A DNA stretch of 64,000 nt from NCBI GenBank assembly GCA_937930305.1, contig CALGLE010000003.1:1-64000 (forward strand), in the 5' to 3' direction. A program made the position numbers and the translations under genes. Of the stretch, positions 30,572-42,859 are shown one piece after another. Position 1 is the first letter of the stretch. The number at the start of each line of letters is the position of its first letter. A model generated the notes under the pieces. The model saw only the letters and a list, made by a program, of their open reading frames with translations. It was not told the DNA's origin and did not search any database. This DNA comes from an uncultured Granulosicoccaceae bacterium (GTDB lineage: Bacteria > Pseudomonadota > Gammaproteobacteria > Granulosicoccales > Granulosicoccaceae).

Positions 30572-30601
30572 TAGTATATCGATAAATTGTCAATATACTG
30601 T
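30572..30601. promoter_or_regulatory. Candidate operator upstream of the MarR-like gene
   Basis: An inverted repeat AGTATAT (30573-30579) and ATATACT (30593-30599), separated by 13 bases, lies 25-53 bases upstream of the regulator start. Its right half reads CAATATACTGT, the exact reverse complement of ACAGTATATTG in the oplAH/dctP promoter region. Position and symmetry fit an autoregulatory MarR-type site. Confidence 0.5.
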
Positions 30602-30612
30602 GTGCAAGAAAC

Positions 30613-30638
30613 AAAAAAGGCCGCTTTCGCGACCTTTT
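30613..30638 (-). terminator. Rho-independent terminator after rpoS
   Basis: A stem of nine pairs with one internal mismatch (AAAAGGCCGC against GCGACCTTTT, loop TTTC) lies 42 bases after the rpoS stop. On the minus strand the stem is followed by six T residues, as expected for the end of rpoS. Confidence 0.75.
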
Positions 30639-30679
30639 AAACATAAGTTAACCGGGCGAGCCCGATCAAACGTTATCCG

Positions 30680-31681
30680 CTATGCCATAAATAGGTTTTC
30701 TGCTGAATAGCCGCTGCCTTCTAAAATTCGGCGCAAGCGCTTTAAGGCTTCCATTTGAATTTGGCGCACGCGTTCACGGGTAACACCCAATTCTTGTCCC
30801 ACCTCTTCTAAGGTCGACTTTTCATGCCCGTGTAATCCAAAGCGACGTACTAAGACTTCGCGTTGTTTGGTTTCTAACTTTTGCAACCACTCGTTAATAT
30901 GCGAGTTAACGCTTTCGTCTTGCAAAATTTCTGAAGGGTCTAAATTGTTTTCATCTGGGATGATGTCGAGCAGTGGGCGTTCACCGTCTTTACCAATGGC
31001 AACATCAACCGATGTCACACGATCACGTAAACCGAGTAAGCGTTTAACATCTGCTACGGGACGTTCAGTTAATGCAGCAATGTCTTCTGCGGTAGGTTCG
31101 CGATCTAGCGACTGTTGCAAACGACGCTCTGCTTTGATGTACACGTTCATCTCTTTAACAACGTGTATCGGCAAACGAATGGTGCGCGTTTGATTCATCA
31201 AGCCGCGTTCGATGGTTTGACGGATCCACCAGGTGGCGTAAGTTGAGAAACGAAAGCCGCGCTCTGGGTCAAATTTTTCAACTGAATGAATGAGGCCGAG
31301 GTTGCCTTCTTCTATCAGATCCAAAAGTGCCAGTCCGCGATTCATATACCGGCGCGCGATTTTGACCACCAAACGCAAATTGCATTCGATCATTTTAGCG
31401 CGAGATTTTTCACAGCCTTTCTGGGCCAGGCGTGTGTAATATTTCTCTTCGTCTGCGGTGAGCAGCTCGGAGAATTCAATCTCTTTTAAATACAGGCGCG
31501 TGGCGTCCATCTCTTTACGAGAGGCATCACGCAGCTTACTGGCTTTAATTTGTTCTTCTTCGGCAGCCGGCTCCAATTGAGAGTCGTCCCCGTCAGAGTT
31601 ACTGACCGCAATGGCAGCGGCAGCCTTCGCCTGAGACCCAATTCCTGACCTATTCCAGGTCGAGCGTTCACCAATAGACAT
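30680..31681 (-). CDS. rpoS: RNA polymerase sigma factor RpoS
   Basis: Stationary-phase and general stress sigma factor, 333 residues. Region 1.2 ([20 protein letters not shown]), region 2 ([39 protein letters not shown]), region 3 ([16 protein letters not shown]) and region 4 ([39 protein letters not shown]) are all complete. The RpoS identity rests on the sequence and on the conserved neighbours surE-pcm-nlpD. The N-terminal 50 residues are family-variable and Ala/Glu-rich. A 188-base gap to nlpD may hold a promoter; none is certain. Start ATG at 31679-31681. Confidence 0.97.
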   Translation of the reverse strand: MSIGERSTWNRSGIGSQAKAAAAIAVSNSDGDDSQLEPAAEEEQIKASKLRDASRKEMDATRLYLKEIEFSELLTADEEKYYTRLAQKGCEKSRAKMIECNLRLVVKIARRYMNRGLALLDLIEEGNLGLIHSVEKFDPERGFRFSTYATWWIRQTIERGLMNQTRTIRLPIHVVKEMNVYIKAERRLQQSLDREPTAEDIAALTERPVADVKRLLGLRDRVTSVDVAIGKDGERPLLDIIPDENNLDPSEILQDESVNSHINEWLQKLETKQREVLVRRFGLHGHEKSTLEEVGQELGVTRERVRQIQMEALKRLRRILEGSGYSAENLFMA

Positions 31682-31869
31682 CTATTTTTCCTCTTGTCGC
31701 CCCAGAGCAACGAAATAACATTGTACAAAACAACAGCACGATTTCTTCTTATTTTAAAACAAGTTACGTCAACTTACTCAACCAATTTGCACATTACACA
31801 CTGTTTTTTTTTGTACAGAATTCTTTACCACTAAACGGCAAAACTTGAACATTGGATGAATCATTACAT

Positions 31870-32970
31870 CTAGTTCATAAGAAAGTTCATCGGATTCAAC
31901 GGGTTACCGTGCTGACGAACTTCGAAGCGTAAAACGGATTCATTCCTAGCGTTCGAACCGAGGCTGGCAATCACGTCCCCGGCACGCACCACATCGTCTT
32001 CAGCAACGAACAATTGTTGTGCATGTGAGTAGGTAGTCATCAATCCGCTGTGATGTCGCAAGATAATTAACTTGGAATCACCACCGGCTAAATCTCTTCC
32101 GGCGTATGCCACAGTGCCACCGGATGCCGCATGAATTTCTTGTCCAGGCACACCGGCAATGTCAATGCCCTGCCCACCGGCTTCCGTTGGCGCAAATTCT
32201 CTCGCCACTTCTCCCCAAGTTGGCCACACCCAACCGCTGGCAGCATTGCCGCGTGGGGCAGTTACGATATTGTCTGATGCATTGCCTGCTAATAACTGCT
32301 GGTCTGTGGCCACAGGCAAATTCGTGTAATCCAATTCATCGGCAACCACCTCTTCAATGGGCGCGCGCGTTGAGTTCGACGGTAATTGGGCACTCGCTGG
32401 AATCTCACGAATTTGATCAAACACCACAACGCCTTCGGCGCTGGGATACGGTTGTGTGGGGTGCGCAACGGCGGAACTCATCGTGCTGCCACCTGGCTGC
32501 ACAGTAACCGGCGAGCGATTGATGGTGCCAGTCGTAATGATTTGTCTGTTCGTTGGAGCGCCTGGTGCGATCGCTTGTTGACCGGCAGATAATGCACTGT
32601 TGGGTTGGCTTGAACCGTTGTAGCCATTGAGGGCACGGTCGTTCGCGTTATAGGAAATTTGTGAGCCTACACCCGTTGCACCCTGCTGCGCGTGCATCTG
32701 CGATACGGGCGCTTGATGAACGATCACACGGGCACCCACAACCAATCCATTTGCCAGATTCGGGTTCATGGCCACCAATTCCACCGGATCCAGCTGATAA
32801 CGAAAAGCCACCGTGGATAAGGTGTCACCCGGTTGCGCCACATAGGTGTGCGGCGCAAGCTGCATACCTCTCAGCCGTGTTTCCATATCCGGCACTGAGG
32901 CACAGCCTACCGCCAGCATGGAAACCAAGCTGGTTAGTAGTAAGACGCGAATGTGAGCCAAACAGTTCAT
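31870..32970 (-). CDS. nlpD: NlpD-type LysM/M23 lipoprotein, cell-division amidase activator
   Basis: Outer-membrane lipoprotein of 366 residues. A lipobox (LAVGC) ends the signal peptide, a LysM domain follows (YVAQPGDTLSTVAFRYQLDP, about residues 43-86), then a low-complexity linker, and an M23/LytM domain from about residue 245. In that domain the usual metal His is replaced in GGQGIDIAG, as in E. coli NlpD, which activates amidase AmiC rather than cutting peptidoglycan itself. The conserved order surE-pcm-nlpD-rpoS supports the call. Confidence 0.94.
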   Translation of the reverse strand: MNCLAHIRVLLLTSLVSMLAVGCASVPDMETRLRGMQLAPHTYVAQPGDTLSTVAFRYQLDPVELVAMNPNLANGLVVGARVIVHQAPVSQMHAQQGATGVGSQISYNANDRALNGYNGSSQPNSALSAGQQAIAPGAPTNRQIITTGTINRSPVTVQPGGSTMSSAVAHPTQPYPSAEGVVVFDQIREIPASAQLPSNSTRAPIEEVVADELDYTNLPVATDQQLLAGNASDNIVTAPRGNAASGWVWPTWGEVAREFAPTEAGGQGIDIAGVPGQEIHAASGGTVAYAGRDLAGGDSKLIILRHHSGLMTTYSHAQQLFVAEDDVVRAGDVIASLGSNARNESVLRFEVRQHGNPLNPMNFLMN

Positions 32971-33044
32971 CGCTATCCTGACTAAGTGCGGGCGAATAAT
33001 CGCGCGACCGAACAGAGCCGCGATTAAAGAGTGTAGACGGCGAT

Positions 33045-33716
33045 TCAGGACTTACCAGAAAGAAACGGCACGAATTTCACATCGTGCAGGCTCTCTTCAT
33101 GAAATCCCGCTTCATGACGTGTGATGAGCAATAACGATTGAGTTTCAAATTTTCCACCCACGGGCACCACCATGCGCCCGCCGATGGCGAGCTGATCATA
33201 AAGAGCGGTGGGCACATTGCGCGGCGCAGCGGTAACAATGATGCCGTCGTAGGGACCGTTACTAGCCCAACCCCAACTTCCATCACTGTAACGGGTGCTC
33301 ACATTGCGATATTCCAATGCTTTAAACCGGCTGCGCGCTTTATCCAATAGATTCTTTATGCGTTCAACGGTAAACACCGCATCCACCAACTGTGACAAAA
33401 CCGCGGCTTGATAGCCTGACCCGGTGCCTACCTCTAACACGCGTCGGCGAGGGCCATCGGCTAACAGCAATTCGGTCATACGCGCCACCGCATAGGGCTG
33501 AGAAATCGTCTGTCCTTCACCGATAGGTAACGAGGCATCTTCGTAGGCTCGAGTCGCCATGGCTTCATCAACAAACAGATGCCGTGGCACCTGCGCCATC
33601 GTCTCTATTACGCATTCATTCAGGATGCCTCGATCGCGTAAGCGATCAGCCATGCGATCCCGAGTTCGCTGCGAAGTCATGCCAACACCGACAATCGAGC
33701 GGGCCGTTAAATTCAT
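33045..33716 (-). CDS. pcm: Protein-L-isoaspartate O-methyltransferase
   Basis: SAM-dependent repair enzyme that methylates isoaspartyl residues in aged proteins. The roughly 223-residue protein has the family opening ([19 protein letters not shown]), [19 protein letters not shown] and the SAM motif [15 protein letters not shown]. Start is ATG at 33714-33716, which overlaps the surE TGA by one base (TGATG) and has GGAG eight bases upstream; a TTG 18 bases upstream is less likely. Co-transcribed with surE. Confidence 0.96.
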   Translation of the reverse strand: MNLTARSIVGVGMTSQRTRDRMADRLRDRGILNECVIETMAQVPRHLFVDEAMATRAYEDASLPIGEGQTISQPYAVARMTELLLADGPRRRVLEVGTGSGYQAAVLSQLVDAVFTVERIKNLLDKARSRFKALEYRNVSTRYSDGSWGWASNGPYDGIIVTAAPRNVPTALYDQLAIGGRMVVPVGGKFETQSLLLITRHEAGFHEESLHDVKFVPFLSGKS

Positions 33717-34462
33717 CAAAAATGCTCCAACCAATCGCTTAACCCCTGCATGGCGTTAAAGCGCGTTAAATCTATTTGCAGTGGCGTGATGGACACGAAG
33801 CCCTCTTCCACCGCGTTAAAGTCTGTTCCTGCACTCGCATCCGACACCGCGCCCGCTGGCCCAATCCAATACATGGTATCCCCGCGGGGTGTAGGCTCAA
33901 GGGTTGCGTTTTGCGCTGCGTGTCGTTTGCCTAAACGGGTGGCTCGCATGCCTTTGAGCTGATCCATGGGCACGTCAGGTACATTGACGTTCAAAATGGT
34001 GTCGATGGGCAACGGCACCTTATTCATGTGTTCAATCAGGGATGTCACCACCTTAGCGGCGGTCTCAAAATGCTGCGGTTGAAAGCTAGCCATGGACACT
34101 GCAATCGCTGGCTGGCCTAAATTTCGCCCTTCCACAGCGGCCGCAACAGTTCCGGAATACAGCACGTCATCCCCGAGATTGGGCCCGTCATTGATCCCAC
34201 TCACCACCATATCCGGCTCATCTTTCAACAAACCGCCCAACGCCAAGTGCACGCAATCCGCTGGTGAGCCTTCCACCGAATACACCGAATCAGAATGTTG
34301 ATGCACACCAATGGGCCGTCGTAACGTTAATGAATGACTGGCAGCGCTTCGGTTACGATCGGGGGCAACAATAATCGTTTGGCCAACGGATGACAGTTGC
34401 TCTGACAAAATCGCAATGCCCGGTGCAAGGTAACCGTCGTCGTTGGAAACTAGAATGCGCAT
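33716..34462 (-). CDS. surE: 5'-nucleotidase SurE
   Basis: Metal-dependent nucleoside monophosphate phosphatase, 248 residues from the chosen start. Opening [15 protein letters not shown] carries the acidic metal ligands; [22 protein letters not shown] is the second signature. The ATG at 34460-34462 is used because homology starts there; the frame is open 87 bases further upstream into the divergent hydrolase gene. It is the first gene of surE-pcm-nlpD-rpoS. Confidence 0.97.
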   Translation of the reverse strand: MRILVSNDDGYLAPGIAILSEQLSSVGQTIIVAPDRNRSAASHSLTLRRPIGVHQHSDSVYSVEGSPADCVHLALGGLLKDEPDMVVSGINDGPNLGDDVLYSGTVAAAVEGRNLGQPAIAVSMASFQPQHFETAAKVVTSLIEHMNKVPLPIDTILNVNVPDVPMDQLKGMRATRLGKRHAAQNATLEPTPRGDTMYWIGPAGAVSDASAGTDFNAVEEGFVSITPLQIDLTRFNAMQGLSDWLEHF

Positions 34463-34484
34463 GTAATGGCGGAGTGCTCCGAAA

Positions 34485-35453
34485 TTGTTGAATGAACAGA
34501 GTAAATTTAGTCCGCGCTGGTGGTTACGCAACCCACATCTGCAAACCATCTACGCCAGTAAATTGGCGAAGCGCCCTGAAATCGACACCCAACGTGAGCG
34601 TTTAGAACTCGAAGACGGCGATTTTCTCGATCTCAATTGGTCAAAAAAAACCTCAGGGCCCTGGGTCTGTTTGTTCCATGGTCTGGCCGGTTGTGTTGAA
34701 AGCGCCTATGCGAGAGGGGCCATTACCGCCCTGGAAGCGGCGGGTTTTCGCCCCGTGTTTATGCACCACCGCGGCTGCAGCGGCGAACCCAATCGCTTAA
34801 AAACCTCTTATCACTCAGGACACACCGCAGATATCGCGCGAGTCATTGCACTGGTTCATGAACGATTTCCGAATGAACCGGTGGGCGCTGTGGGTTATTC
34901 CTTGGGCGCGAACGCATTAATAAAATATTTAGGCGAAACGGGGCGCAACAGTGGGCTTGAAATCGCCGTGACAGTTTGCCCACCCATGTTGTTAAGTACG
35001 TGCGCAGACACCATCAACACCGGTTTAGCGCGCGTTTATCAACGTTATCTTCTGGGCTTGATGCACAAGCAATACAACGCCAAGCGCATGGCCTACCCAC
35101 AACTTGAATTGCCTGAGTTACCTAACGGATTGAACAGCTTTTGGTTATTCGATGATGCGGTGACAGCGCCTTTACATGGGTTTCGCGATGTGCACGATTA
35201 CTACGAACAATGCAGCGCCAGACAATACGTAGCTACGGTGGAAACGCCAACAAAGCTGCTTTATGCGTTAGATGATCCGTTCTTTACGCCGTCTGTTTTG
35301 CCCAATGCGGATGAACTTCCCAGTTGCGTACAAATGCATACGCCTCAATACGGAGGTCATGTGGGATTTGTTGAACACCGCGCGCCAGCCAACCACGTTC
35401 ATTGGTTGGACCGACGCTTGGTATCTTGGCTGCAGCCGTTACAACAAGCCTAG
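34485..35453 (+). CDS. YheT-type alpha/beta hydrolase
   Basis: Putative hydrolase of the YheT family, 322 residues. It opens with the family pattern RNPHLQTIYAS, then LFHGLAGCVES, HHRGCSGEPNR, the nucleophile elbow GYSLGANALIKYLGE and a C-terminal catalytic-His region GGHVGFVEHR. The substrate of the family is not established. No ATG is available in frame before the conserved region, so the start is TTG at 34485 or 34488, with GGAG about ten bases upstream. It is divergent from surE, 22 bases apart, so the two promoters overlap each other's coding ends. Confidence 0.9.
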   Translation: MLNEQSKFSPRWWLRNPHLQTIYASKLAKRPEIDTQRERLELEDGDFLDLNWSKKTSGPWVCLFHGLAGCVESAYARGAITALEAAGFRPVFMHHRGCSGEPNRLKTSYHSGHTADIARVIALVHERFPNEPVGAVGYSLGANALIKYLGETGRNSGLEIAVTVCPPMLLSTCADTINTGLARVYQRYLLGLMHKQYNAKRMAYPQLELPELPNGLNSFWLFDDAVTAPLHGFRDVHDYYEQCSARQYVATVETPTKLLYALDDPFFTPSVLPNADELPSCVQMHTPQYGGHVGFVEHRAPANHVHWLDRRLVSWLQPLQQA

Positions 35454-35454
35454 T

Positions 35455-35485
35455 GCTATGGCCTTCCATGGTGGCCATAGCTTTT
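35455..35485 (+). terminator. Rho-independent terminator after the YheT gene
   Basis: Perfect nine-base stem GCTATGGCC / GGCCATAGC with a nine-base loop, starting two bases after the hydrolase stop codon and followed by TTTT on the plus strand. It also sits ten bases beyond the stop of the minus-strand giant gene, so it may work in both directions. Confidence 0.8.
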
Positions 35486-35494
35486 GGTTATGCC

Positions 35495-38400
35495 TTAACG
35501 ACTTTGCCTACAACGAATTCGTCGCCACGCCATCATCAATAGTGACAGTGTTGCAAAGCCTGCAAACGTCGGATCCACAGAGCCCGTTACAGGCGAATCT
35601 TGAATACTGCAACCTCTGCCTGCCAACCCGGTTCGAAAAATCCCCTCGTTGGCTTCCGCTGTGGCGGGACTGAGTGGCGGGCCAAACGCATCATCGGTTT
35701 GGCTGGGTTCTGGGTTACTTGGCTGAGTGTGACCACCGTCTTCAATAGGCGGTTCGTCAACATCAGCAATACCATTTTGATCCACATCCGGTAAGCCAGA
35801 CACCAGAGGGTGCACGACGGCTGGGTTCAAGAACACATCAGCAAACCCATCACCGTTGTCGTCTACAATGAAATCCAACATGCCATCCCCATCGTTGTCC
35901 ACCAAGGTGGCCTCAACCAAGTCGAACACACCATCGTTGTCAGAATCCAAATCTAAATGATCTGGCACGCCATCGTTGTCAATGTCTTGCACATCGATCG
36001 GCGCCGCATCAAACTCATCCGCAACACCGTTGTGGTCAGTGTCAACAAATCCATCAACGCGACCATCGGCATTGGCGTCTTGATTAAAACCGGCACTTTC
36101 AGATAAATCAGTTAAGCCATCATTATCACTGTCTAGGTCGAGTCGATCAGCAACCCCATCACCGTCTGTGTCATCGTTCGGTAAAGGTGCAAGCGCAACG
36201 GCGTCGTCCAAGCCATCGTCATCGACATCAAGTAAGTTATCTACTTGACCGTCGCCATCAACATCAACACCGCCGGCTTCAACAAGATCAACCAGACCAT
36301 CGTTGTCACTGTCTAATTCCAGATAGTCAGCGACGCCATCATTGTCGCTATCAACCGAAGTTTCATCGGCATCGGGAATGCCATCACCATCGGAATCTAA
36401 ATCGAGATAGTTCGGAATTCCATCACCATCCGCGTCACCTGCAGTTTCTAGACTGTCCGGTATACCATCAGCATCGGTATCGACAACCGGCGCTGGATTC
36501 GTAGGCGGTGCTTCTACATCTAAGTCTAAGTAGTCAGGCGTTCCGTCGTTATCGACATCCACTTCACCTTCAACACTGTCAGCAATGCCATCGTCATCAG
36601 AATCGGTGTCCAGCATATCCAGCACACCATCGTTGTCCGTATCCGCAGGATTACTTGGATCAGCACCGGCTTCAACTGAGTCGTCGATACCGTCGTTGTC
36701 GCTGTCTGCATCCAACACATCCGGCACGCCATCGCCATCGGTGTCCGCAGGGGTTGCCGGATTTGCGCCCGCTTCCACTACATCTAACACACCATCATTA
36801 TCTGAATCGGTATCTAAGTAATCCGGGACACCATCACCGTCAGTGTCTACAGGTGTTGTTGGATTAGTAGCCGCTTCAATCGAGTCAGGAATACCATCAT
36901 CATCGGAATCGGTATCCAGAAAATCGGGTGTACCGTCGCCGTCAGAATCCACGCCACCTTCAACACTGTCCGGAATACCATCACCATCAGAATCCCCAGG
37001 TAGGACAGGTGTGACGCCTGCTTCATCGGTGTCGCTGATGCCATCGTTATCGCTGTCAACTTCCAGCATGTCCGGCACACCATCACCATCGGTATCTGCC
37101 GGCGCTGCCGGATTGGTGCCCGCTTCGACCGCATCACTGATGCCGTCGTCATCACTGTCCATATCTAGGACATCCGGTACACCGTCAGCGTCGGTGTCAA
37201 TCGGTGTGGCAGGATTTGCACCGGCTTCGATCGCATCATCAATGCCATCGTTATCGCTGTCAGTATCTAGTACATCTATAACGCCATCGCCATCCGTATC
37301 CACTGGAGTTGCTGGGATTGCACCCGCTTCAATCGCATCGGGTACCCCATCGTCATCGCTGTCGGTATCCAAATGATCGGCCACGCCGTCACTGTCGGTG
37401 TCTAAGTAATCGGCGATACCGTCGTTATCAGAATCGCTCGGAGTACTCGGCGCGGCGCCAGCTTCAACGGTATCAGGAATACCATCGTTGTCTGAATCTA
37501 AATCTAGGAAATCCAGATTCCCATCACCGTCGGTGTCTGCGGGTAGTACAGGACTGTTGCCTGCCTCATCCGTATCACTTAAACCGTCGCCATCGGAATC
37601 GAGATCAAGATAATTAGGTACACCATCACCGTCTTGATCAAAAGGTAATAAGTCATCATCAATCCCATCACCGTTGGCATCATTGCCACCGGTCACATCA
37701 ATATCTAATGCATCATCAATCCCATCACTATCGCTGTCCGTGCCAAGTAGTGCCGGCATAGGACGCGCTTCCAATCCATCGGGAATGCCGTCGTTGTCCG
37801 AATCAATATCTAAGTAATCCGGCACCCCATCACCATCGCTGTCGATGTTGCCTTCAAACGCATCGGGCAGGCCATCGCCATCGGAATCAAAGTCCACTTG
37901 ATTCGGCGCACCGCTGCCATCGGTATTGGGACCCGGCAATGGCGTGGTAGACGTGCTGTCATCCCATCCATCACCATTCGCATCCATGAATGCGTCCACT
38001 TGACCATCGCCATCAGCGTCTACACCACCGGCTTCTTCAATATCATCTATGCCATCGTTGTCCGAATCGATGTCTAAGTAGTCTGGTGTTGCATCACCAT
38101 CGGTATCGGTAACACCGGTTGCGGCAACCGCGTCATCAATGCCGTCCTCGTTGGCGTCCGTCCCACCTGTGGCATTCACATCATAGGCGTCATCAATGCC
38201 GTCGCCATCGCTGTCACTGCCGCTAGCGTCCGATTCATCCGCATCGGGTAAACCATCATTATCAGAATCTAAGTCCAGATAATTTGGTACACCATCACCG
38301 TCGGTATCGACATTACCTTCTAAGGCGTCGGGGATACCATCACCGTCCGAATCAAAATCGGTCACGTTGTTGTTACCGGTAACATCTGTATTCGGATTCG

Positions 38401-41400
38401 CTAATGGGGAGGCTGCAACGGTGTCATCAAAACCATCGTTGTTTGTGTCGGTAAAACCATCGACCACGCCGTCATCGTTTGCGTCAACACCACCGGCTTC
38501 CACTAAATCGTTAATGCCGTCGTTATCTGAATCGATATCAAGATAATCGAGCACACCGTCCCCATCGGTGTCGTCCACCGGTAAGGCTGTGATGGCCGTG
38601 GCGTCATCCATGCCATCACCGTTGGCATCGGTAAAACCATCAATGATGCCGTCACCGTTGGCATCAACGCCACCAGCTTCGGTGGTATCGGTTAATCCAT
38701 CGTTGTCCGAATCCAAATCATGAATATCGACAATGCCATCACCATCGGTGTCCACTAAACCGATCGCTTCAACGGCATCGTCTAAACCATTACCGTCTGT
38801 ATCGGAACCACCGGTTGCATCCACATCAAACACATCGATGATGTCATCACCATCGGTATCGGTTGTGCTAGCTGCCATTTCAACAGAATCAGGAATACCA
38901 TCGTTGTCGCCATCGAGGTCTAAGTGATCGGGTGTACCATCACCATCGGTGTCAGCAAACGCGTTCGCATTGCCACCGAATTCCATGGCATCGGGAACGC
39001 CGTCACCATCGGAATCGTTGTCGAGAAAATCAACAATGCCATCGCCGTCCGTATCTTGTGGATTAGCAAAATCGGTGTTAGCCAATTCAATCACATCGGG
39101 AATGCCATCACCGTCCGCATCCCCTGGAATTAAACCAATGTCGATGGTTAGGTTAGAAAAACTGTCGTTCGTATTGTTATCCAAAATGGGCAGTATGTTA
39201 TCGCCGAGTGGTTCATCCCCTGTGGGAGCCGCACCAGGTAATGGCACAGACGAGCTTAAAGTAATGATATCGGTCACAATGCCATTCGTACTCAAAGCAC
39301 CCAAAACGGTCGCGTTATGATCCACATCATGATTGCTATCGCTGTTTGCGGAAACGCCACCTGGGCTTTGCGTCCATGCCGCCAGATAACCACCCGAGGC
39401 AAACCAAGTCGCTGGAATTTGTACGTAGTAGTTACCCGAACCGACACCATCAAACAAGTAGGTTCCATTCACAGTGATTGTGGTGTCCACCAAGGCGTCT
39501 GTGTTCGCATCGCGTAGCTCTAAGGGTATGCCGCTGGGTGCAAGTTGATCAGTGGTGCTGTCGTACTTTCCGTCTGCATCCACATCCAAAAAAACCAAGT
39601 CGCCAATCGAATGAGAGGCAATGGTTAAGATCGAACGGTTTGAGGTAATAAATTGATCTGCTGGCAGATCCATAGAATCAACGCCGAATACGTTAACGTA
39701 TAGATCGGATGGTGAATTACCCTGAGTACTGAGCTGGAAATCAAGATGAATAGCATCACGCACATTCCCTGCCGGTTCTAAATCATAATTAGACACGTGC
39801 TTAATCGCTGTGACATTCGCAAAGGCTGCGGGGCATGCCATACCAACTGTTTCGGGTACAAACGCACTGCCGTTCCAGCTACACCAATCACTGGTGTTTG
39901 AATCGGGGTCATGATTAACGGTGGCAGACGCATCGGCTGAATAGTAAATCGAACCGATGGTTGCAAACGGATCAAGCGCTGTTGGCACGGACCCGTCTGA
40001 CCACGTATCGCGTGCTGGACCGCTAAGTTCTAATGTGCCGGTAAAATTTGAACCGGGTAAACGAGGCGCTAAATCACCAGAGTCCCCTACGTAAGGCAAT
40101 ACATTCACGACTACCGGCTTATCAATCGTTGTTGCTAGAGAGTAGTTAGCCAAAACCAATGTATGTTCTTGTGTATCGTCGACTAGATCCACCGGTACAT
40201 CTAACTTTGCAGCCGCACCGATGGCACCGGCTTGGCCCAAGATCACCGTTTGCGCCGCATCATTTGAACGTACCGCGTTGCCGGCTGTTACATGGGCTGT
40301 GTTTATGATGGCAGTTCCATCTTGCACGGTAGAGTCAGAACTCGTGCAAAAGTCAATTGGCGGTATGGGGTTAGTGGAAAACACATCACCGAGTTGCCAT
40401 ATGAGTGTGGTTTCTCCGGTACTCGGGGTGTTGTACAGCACTTGATTGGGCACGGAACTGCCCACATGCGCCAAGGTACAGGTTTGATCGTATGAGAATT
40501 CAGGCGGCAGCACATCCACCACCGTTAACGTGGTTGCAAAACCACCACCAGGTAGAACGGAAGACACTGTAGGTTGCAAAGACCAGACGATGTCATTGCC
40601 GGCTAATGTTGTCACTGAAGTACCCGCTGGCGCTGGTGGCGACACAGCAGATTTGGAAACATCAATGGTCGCTCGTGTGAACGTCATTCGATCCCCAGTA
40701 CCAGACGAGCTTTCGGGTGCTGGTGTGTAGGTGTTATTGATTCCATTGATCCACCATTGATCACTGCGTGCGTTTCCGTGCGTGGCCATCACCGTGCCGG
40801 AGGGTATAGGTGTGCCATCATAAGGACCACCATTAAAGTCCGAACGAGCCACAAGCGGTGTTATTAACCACAGTTGCCCACCACCGTTTAAGGTAGTACT
40901 TGGACTGATCGGAACCATTCGAACAGCATTCACATTATCAATACCTATCGCTGCAGGATCGGTATTCCAAGTAACGCCTGGCGTATCGCAGCGCGAGGCT
41001 TGCATATCCGACCAGTCCCCTTCATAACGACCCGACGTGGGATTAAAATCGGGGTTACCATCAGCATCGCCATCTAAGGGATCGAAATTAGAAAAATCCA
41101 AACTGGCGTATTCGATACGCCAATCATTCGCACTGGCACCCCCTAAAAAACGGCCAAATGCGTAGGTGCCTGGCGTGTGCCCAATGTCACCGCGATCAGT
41201 GAGCCGCTGAGTGGTGTTATCAAACACCGCACATTGGGTGTGATTCTCCCAAGCCACACTGCCCTGGTTAATCACGTTGGTGAGTGTGCCGTAAGCAACA
41301 CTGGCTTCCACTACCCCATCGCCGGTATGGTACGCACTGATAAACGGCGCATAAGTGTAAACATTATTCGCTTTGTAAGAACTGATGGAGCGATGGTTCA

Positions 41401-42859
41401 TGCCACCGCGATTCGTCAGATTGATGGTTAAGGGTCCGGTACAGTTGTTACTGGCGGAACCATCGGGCATGGCAGTGCCGTTATAACCAGGCTCTAAACC
41501 CGATGCGTAGTTGGACAATCCGTGCTCATCGACTGGATCAAAATTATTTAGACATACCGTGGCGTGTACCGCGCCCGAATTGGCGGTTGCGTCTTCACGA
41601 TCAATTTCAGAGAAAGGTACAAACATCTGTACTCGATGCGCAACCGAAAAGAACGGGCCATTTAACAGCGACGTACCGTTTACAGTCTCTGTTGGAAATC
41701 GAGTGCCACTGGTGTCCGCGTTATTAACACTTAAAGAATATCCGTTTATTGGATCGCCATTAATTGCGCAAGCACCTGAATCAACGACCTTTTGCGTGAT
41801 GGGGTTCGCACCTGCAACGACCTCGTTACCGAAAACGGCTAGACTCCAAGCCGATGGGTTGGGTATGCATTGAGTGATCATGTATTCAACTGGAAATGCC
41901 GTCACACCATCACTACCCGTCGTTGAAAATCCCATATCAAAAGAGAAACTGTTACTCAGCGACGAGATGCCTTTGCCTAATCGATTCGTATCCGCGGCTA
42001 GATGCGCGCTGGTCCATAAGTAATAACCTTGCTCTGGCCCTCGTCCCGTACCCATATCTCGTATGGTCACACCATCGATATAGATGGAGTGACGATCACC
42101 GATTAAGTCCCACGCTGGAGCTGCTGAAATTTCGTAAACCACACCATCGCTGTAAACATCGTCGGGCGTTATTTTTGTTCCGCTGCTATCTAAACCATAG
42201 GCAACGCTGTTTGCGGTAAAGGTGGATCCATTGACTGAATTGGCGGTAGGCTTCAGGCTTATAGAAAACGATTTCTGGTTACCGTTATCCATCGAACCTA
42301 AGTTACACAATAAGGTTGAGGAACCATCAGCGTTAGCTGTGATAGCCGATGCCGGGGTTGCTCCACCGGTTCCAGCTGGCGGTGGTAAACAAATGGCGGG
42401 TATGTCGTGGAATTCAAGTTCCGCATCCACACCGGGCACGATTGTGTGCTCAAGGATGACCGATTCCAGCGGTGGATCTCCTGCGGGTACGCCACCCACC
42501 ACTAGGGAGAAAAAATGCGTTTGAGTATCCAATGTTCGCACGCGTACATCGCTGCTACTGCAATCATCACCCGCATCACCGCAGAATCCAGTGGTGTTAA
42601 ATGGGGGTGTACCCGAAGCCGCGCCGGGGCCAAATGGGCCAACATCCACGCTTTGCGCGTGAGCAGCGTTTGAAAAACACCAGCCCAGCAGTAAGATGAA
42701 AACACTTAATCTGCCGAATAATGCTAAGCCCAATGACTTCCCTGAAACGCTAAGTTCTGTGTACCTTGACGGTAAGCTCACAGCATTATTCCTACGATTT
42801 TTAGTTGAAATTCGAGTGATCAGCAGGCCCAACAAGCGCTTTATTCCATTGCGTCTCAA
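35495..42859 (-). CDS. Giant exported calcium-binding repeat protein
   Basis: A 2454-residue secreted protein. Residues 1-69 hold a long basic leader and a hydrophobic segment with cleavage likely at AAHA/QS. Residues about 70-1080 are beta-rich extracellular domains, including a DUF11-like part near 735-890. An SdrD-B-like beta domain ([17 protein letters not shown]) lies near 1085-1150. About 65 thrombospondin type-3-like Asp-rich units ([18 protein letters not shown]) run from about 1245 to 2380. The end has a Cys, a hydrophobic helix and an Arg cluster (GRGCSIQDS, then AWRRIRCRQ), a likely C-terminal sorting signal. The start appears to be TTG at 42857-42859; no ATG fits. Such proteins usually bind calcium and act in adhesion or as surface layers; the specific role is unknown. 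Confidence 0.85.
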   Translation of the reverse strand: MRRNGIKRLLGLLITRISTKNRRNNAVSLPSRYTELSVSGKSLGLALFGRLSVFILLLGWCFSNAAHAQSVDVGPFGPGAASGTPPFNTTGFCGDAGDDCSSSDVRVRTLDTQTHFFSLVVGGVPAGDPPLESVILEHTIVPGVDAELEFHDIPAICLPPPAGTGGATPASAITANADGSSTLLCNLGSMDNGNQKSFSISLKPTANSVNGSTFTANSVAYGLDSSGTKITPDDVYSDGVVYEISAAPAWDLIGDRHSIYIDGVTIRDMGTGRGPEQGYYLWTSAHLAADTNRLGKGISSLSNSFSFDMGFSTTGSDGVTAFPVEYMITQCIPNPSAWSLAVFGNEVVAGANPITQKVVDSGACAINGDPINGYSLSVNNADTSGTRFPTETVNGTSLLNGPFFSVAHRVQMFVPFSEIDREDATANSGAVHATVCLNNFDPVDEHGLSNYASGLEPGYNGTAMPDGSASNNCTGPLTINLTNRGGMNHRSISSYKANNVYTYAPFISAYHTGDGVVEASVAYGTLTNVINQGSVAWENHTQCAVFDNTTQRLTDRGDIGHTPGTYAFGRFLGGASANDWRIEYASLDFSNFDPLDGDADGNPDFNPTSGRYEGDWSDMQASRCDTPGVTWNTDPAAIGIDNVNAVRMVPISPSTTLNGGGQLWLITPLVARSDFNGGPYDGTPIPSGTVMATHGNARSDQWWINGINNTYTPAPESSSGTGDRMTFTRATIDVSKSAVSPPAPAGTSVTTLAGNDIVWSLQPTVSSVLPGGGFATTLTVVDVLPPEFSYDQTCTLAHVGSSVPNQVLYNTPSTGETTLIWQLGDVFSTNPIPPIDFCTSSDSTVQDGTAIINTAHVTAGNAVRSNDAAQTVILGQAGAIGAAAKLDVPVDLVDDTQEHTLVLANYSLATTIDKPVVVNVLPYVGDSGDLAPRLPGSNFTGTLELSGPARDTWSDGSVPTALDPFATIGSIYYSADASATVNHDPDSNTSDWCSWNGSAFVPETVGMACPAAFANVTAIKHVSNYDLEPAGNVRDAIHLDFQLSTQGNSPSDLYVNVFGVDSMDLPADQFITSNRSILTIASHSIGDLVFLDVDADGKYDSTTDQLAPSGIPLELRDANTDALVDTTITVNGTYLFDGVGSGNYYVQIPATWFASGGYLAAWTQSPGGVSANSDSNHDVDHNATVLGALSTNGIVTDIITLSSSVPLPGAAPTGDEPLGDNILPILDNNTNDSFSNLTIDIGLIPGDADGDGIPDVIELANTDFANPQDTDGDGIVDFLDNDSDGDGVPDAMEFGGNANAFADTDGDGTPDHLDLDGDNDGIPDSVEMAASTTDTDGDDIIDVFDVDATGGSDTDGNGLDDAVEAIGLVDTDGDGIVDIHDLDSDNDGLTDTTEAGGVDANGDGIIDGFTDANGDGMDDATAITALPVDDTDGDGVLDYLDIDSDNDGINDLVEAGGVDANDDGVVDGFTDTNNDGFDDTVAASPLANPNTDVTGNNNVTDFDSDGDGIPDALEGNVDTDGDGVPNYLDLDSDNDGLPDADESDASGSDSDGDGIDDAYDVNATGGTDANEDGIDDAVAATGVTDTDGDATPDYLDIDSDNDGIDDIEEAGGVDADGDGQVDAFMDANGDGWDDSTSTTPLPGPNTDGSGAPNQVDFDSDGDGLPDAFEGNIDSDGDGVPDYLDIDSDNDGIPDGLEARPMPALLGTDSDSDGIDDALDIDVTGGNDANGDGIDDDLLPFDQDGDGVPNYLDLDSDGDGLSDTDEAGNSPVLPADTDGDGNLDFLDLDSDNDGIPDTVEAGAAPSTPSDSDNDGIADYLDTDSDGVADHLDTDSDDDGVPDAIEAGAIPATPVDTDGDGVIDVLDTDSDNDGIDDAIEAGANPATPIDTDADGVPDVLDMDSDDDGISDAVEAGTNPAAPADTDGDGVPDMLEVDSDNDGISDTDEAGVTPVLPGDSDGDGIPDSVEGGVDSDGDGTPDFLDTDSDDDGIPDSIEAATNPTTPVDTDGDGVPDYLDTDSDNDGVLDVVEAGANPATPADTDGDGVPDVLDADSDNDGIDDSVEAGADPSNPADTDNDGVLDMLDTDSDDDGIADSVEGEVDVDNDGTPDYLDLDVEAPPTNPAPVVDTDADGIPDSLETAGDADGDGIPNYLDLDSDGDGIPDADETSVDSDNDGVADYLELDSDNDGLVDLVEAGGVDVDGDGQVDNLLDVDDDGLDDAVALAPLPNDDTDGDGVADRLDLDSDNDGLTDLSESAGFNQDANADGRVDGFVDTDHNGVADEFDAAPIDVQDIDNDGVPDHLDLDSDNDGVFDLVEATLVDNDGDGMLDFIVDDNGDGFADVFLNPAVVHPLVSGLPDVDQNGIADVDEPPIEDGGHTQPSNPEPSQTDDAFGPPLSPATAEANEGIFRTGLAGRGCSIQDSPVTGSVDPTFAGFATLSLLMMAWRRIRCRQSR
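36560..37590 (-). repeat. Tandem 102-base (34-residue) coding repeats in the giant gene
   Basis: Within the calcium-binding region about nine consecutive 34-residue blocks share the pattern [17 protein letters not shown], then [17 protein letters not shown]. Each block pairs two Asp-rich calcium units. Regular period and high similarity suggest growth by recent tandem duplication; synonymous differences show the copies are no longer identical. Repeats on either side are more irregular. Confidence 0.75.

Noticed and set aside
36560..39130. Regular short repeats resembling a CRISPR array
   Set aside because: The repeats stay in one reading frame, encode Asp-rich units, vary at synonymous sites and have no unique spacers or cas genes nearby.
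36187..39320. Many long plus-strand open frames, including Ser-rich ones, opposite the giant gene
   Set aside because: They are mirror products of the repetitive GAT/GAC/GGT codons on the minus strand. They have no ribosome sites or known domains and vary exactly with the repeat.
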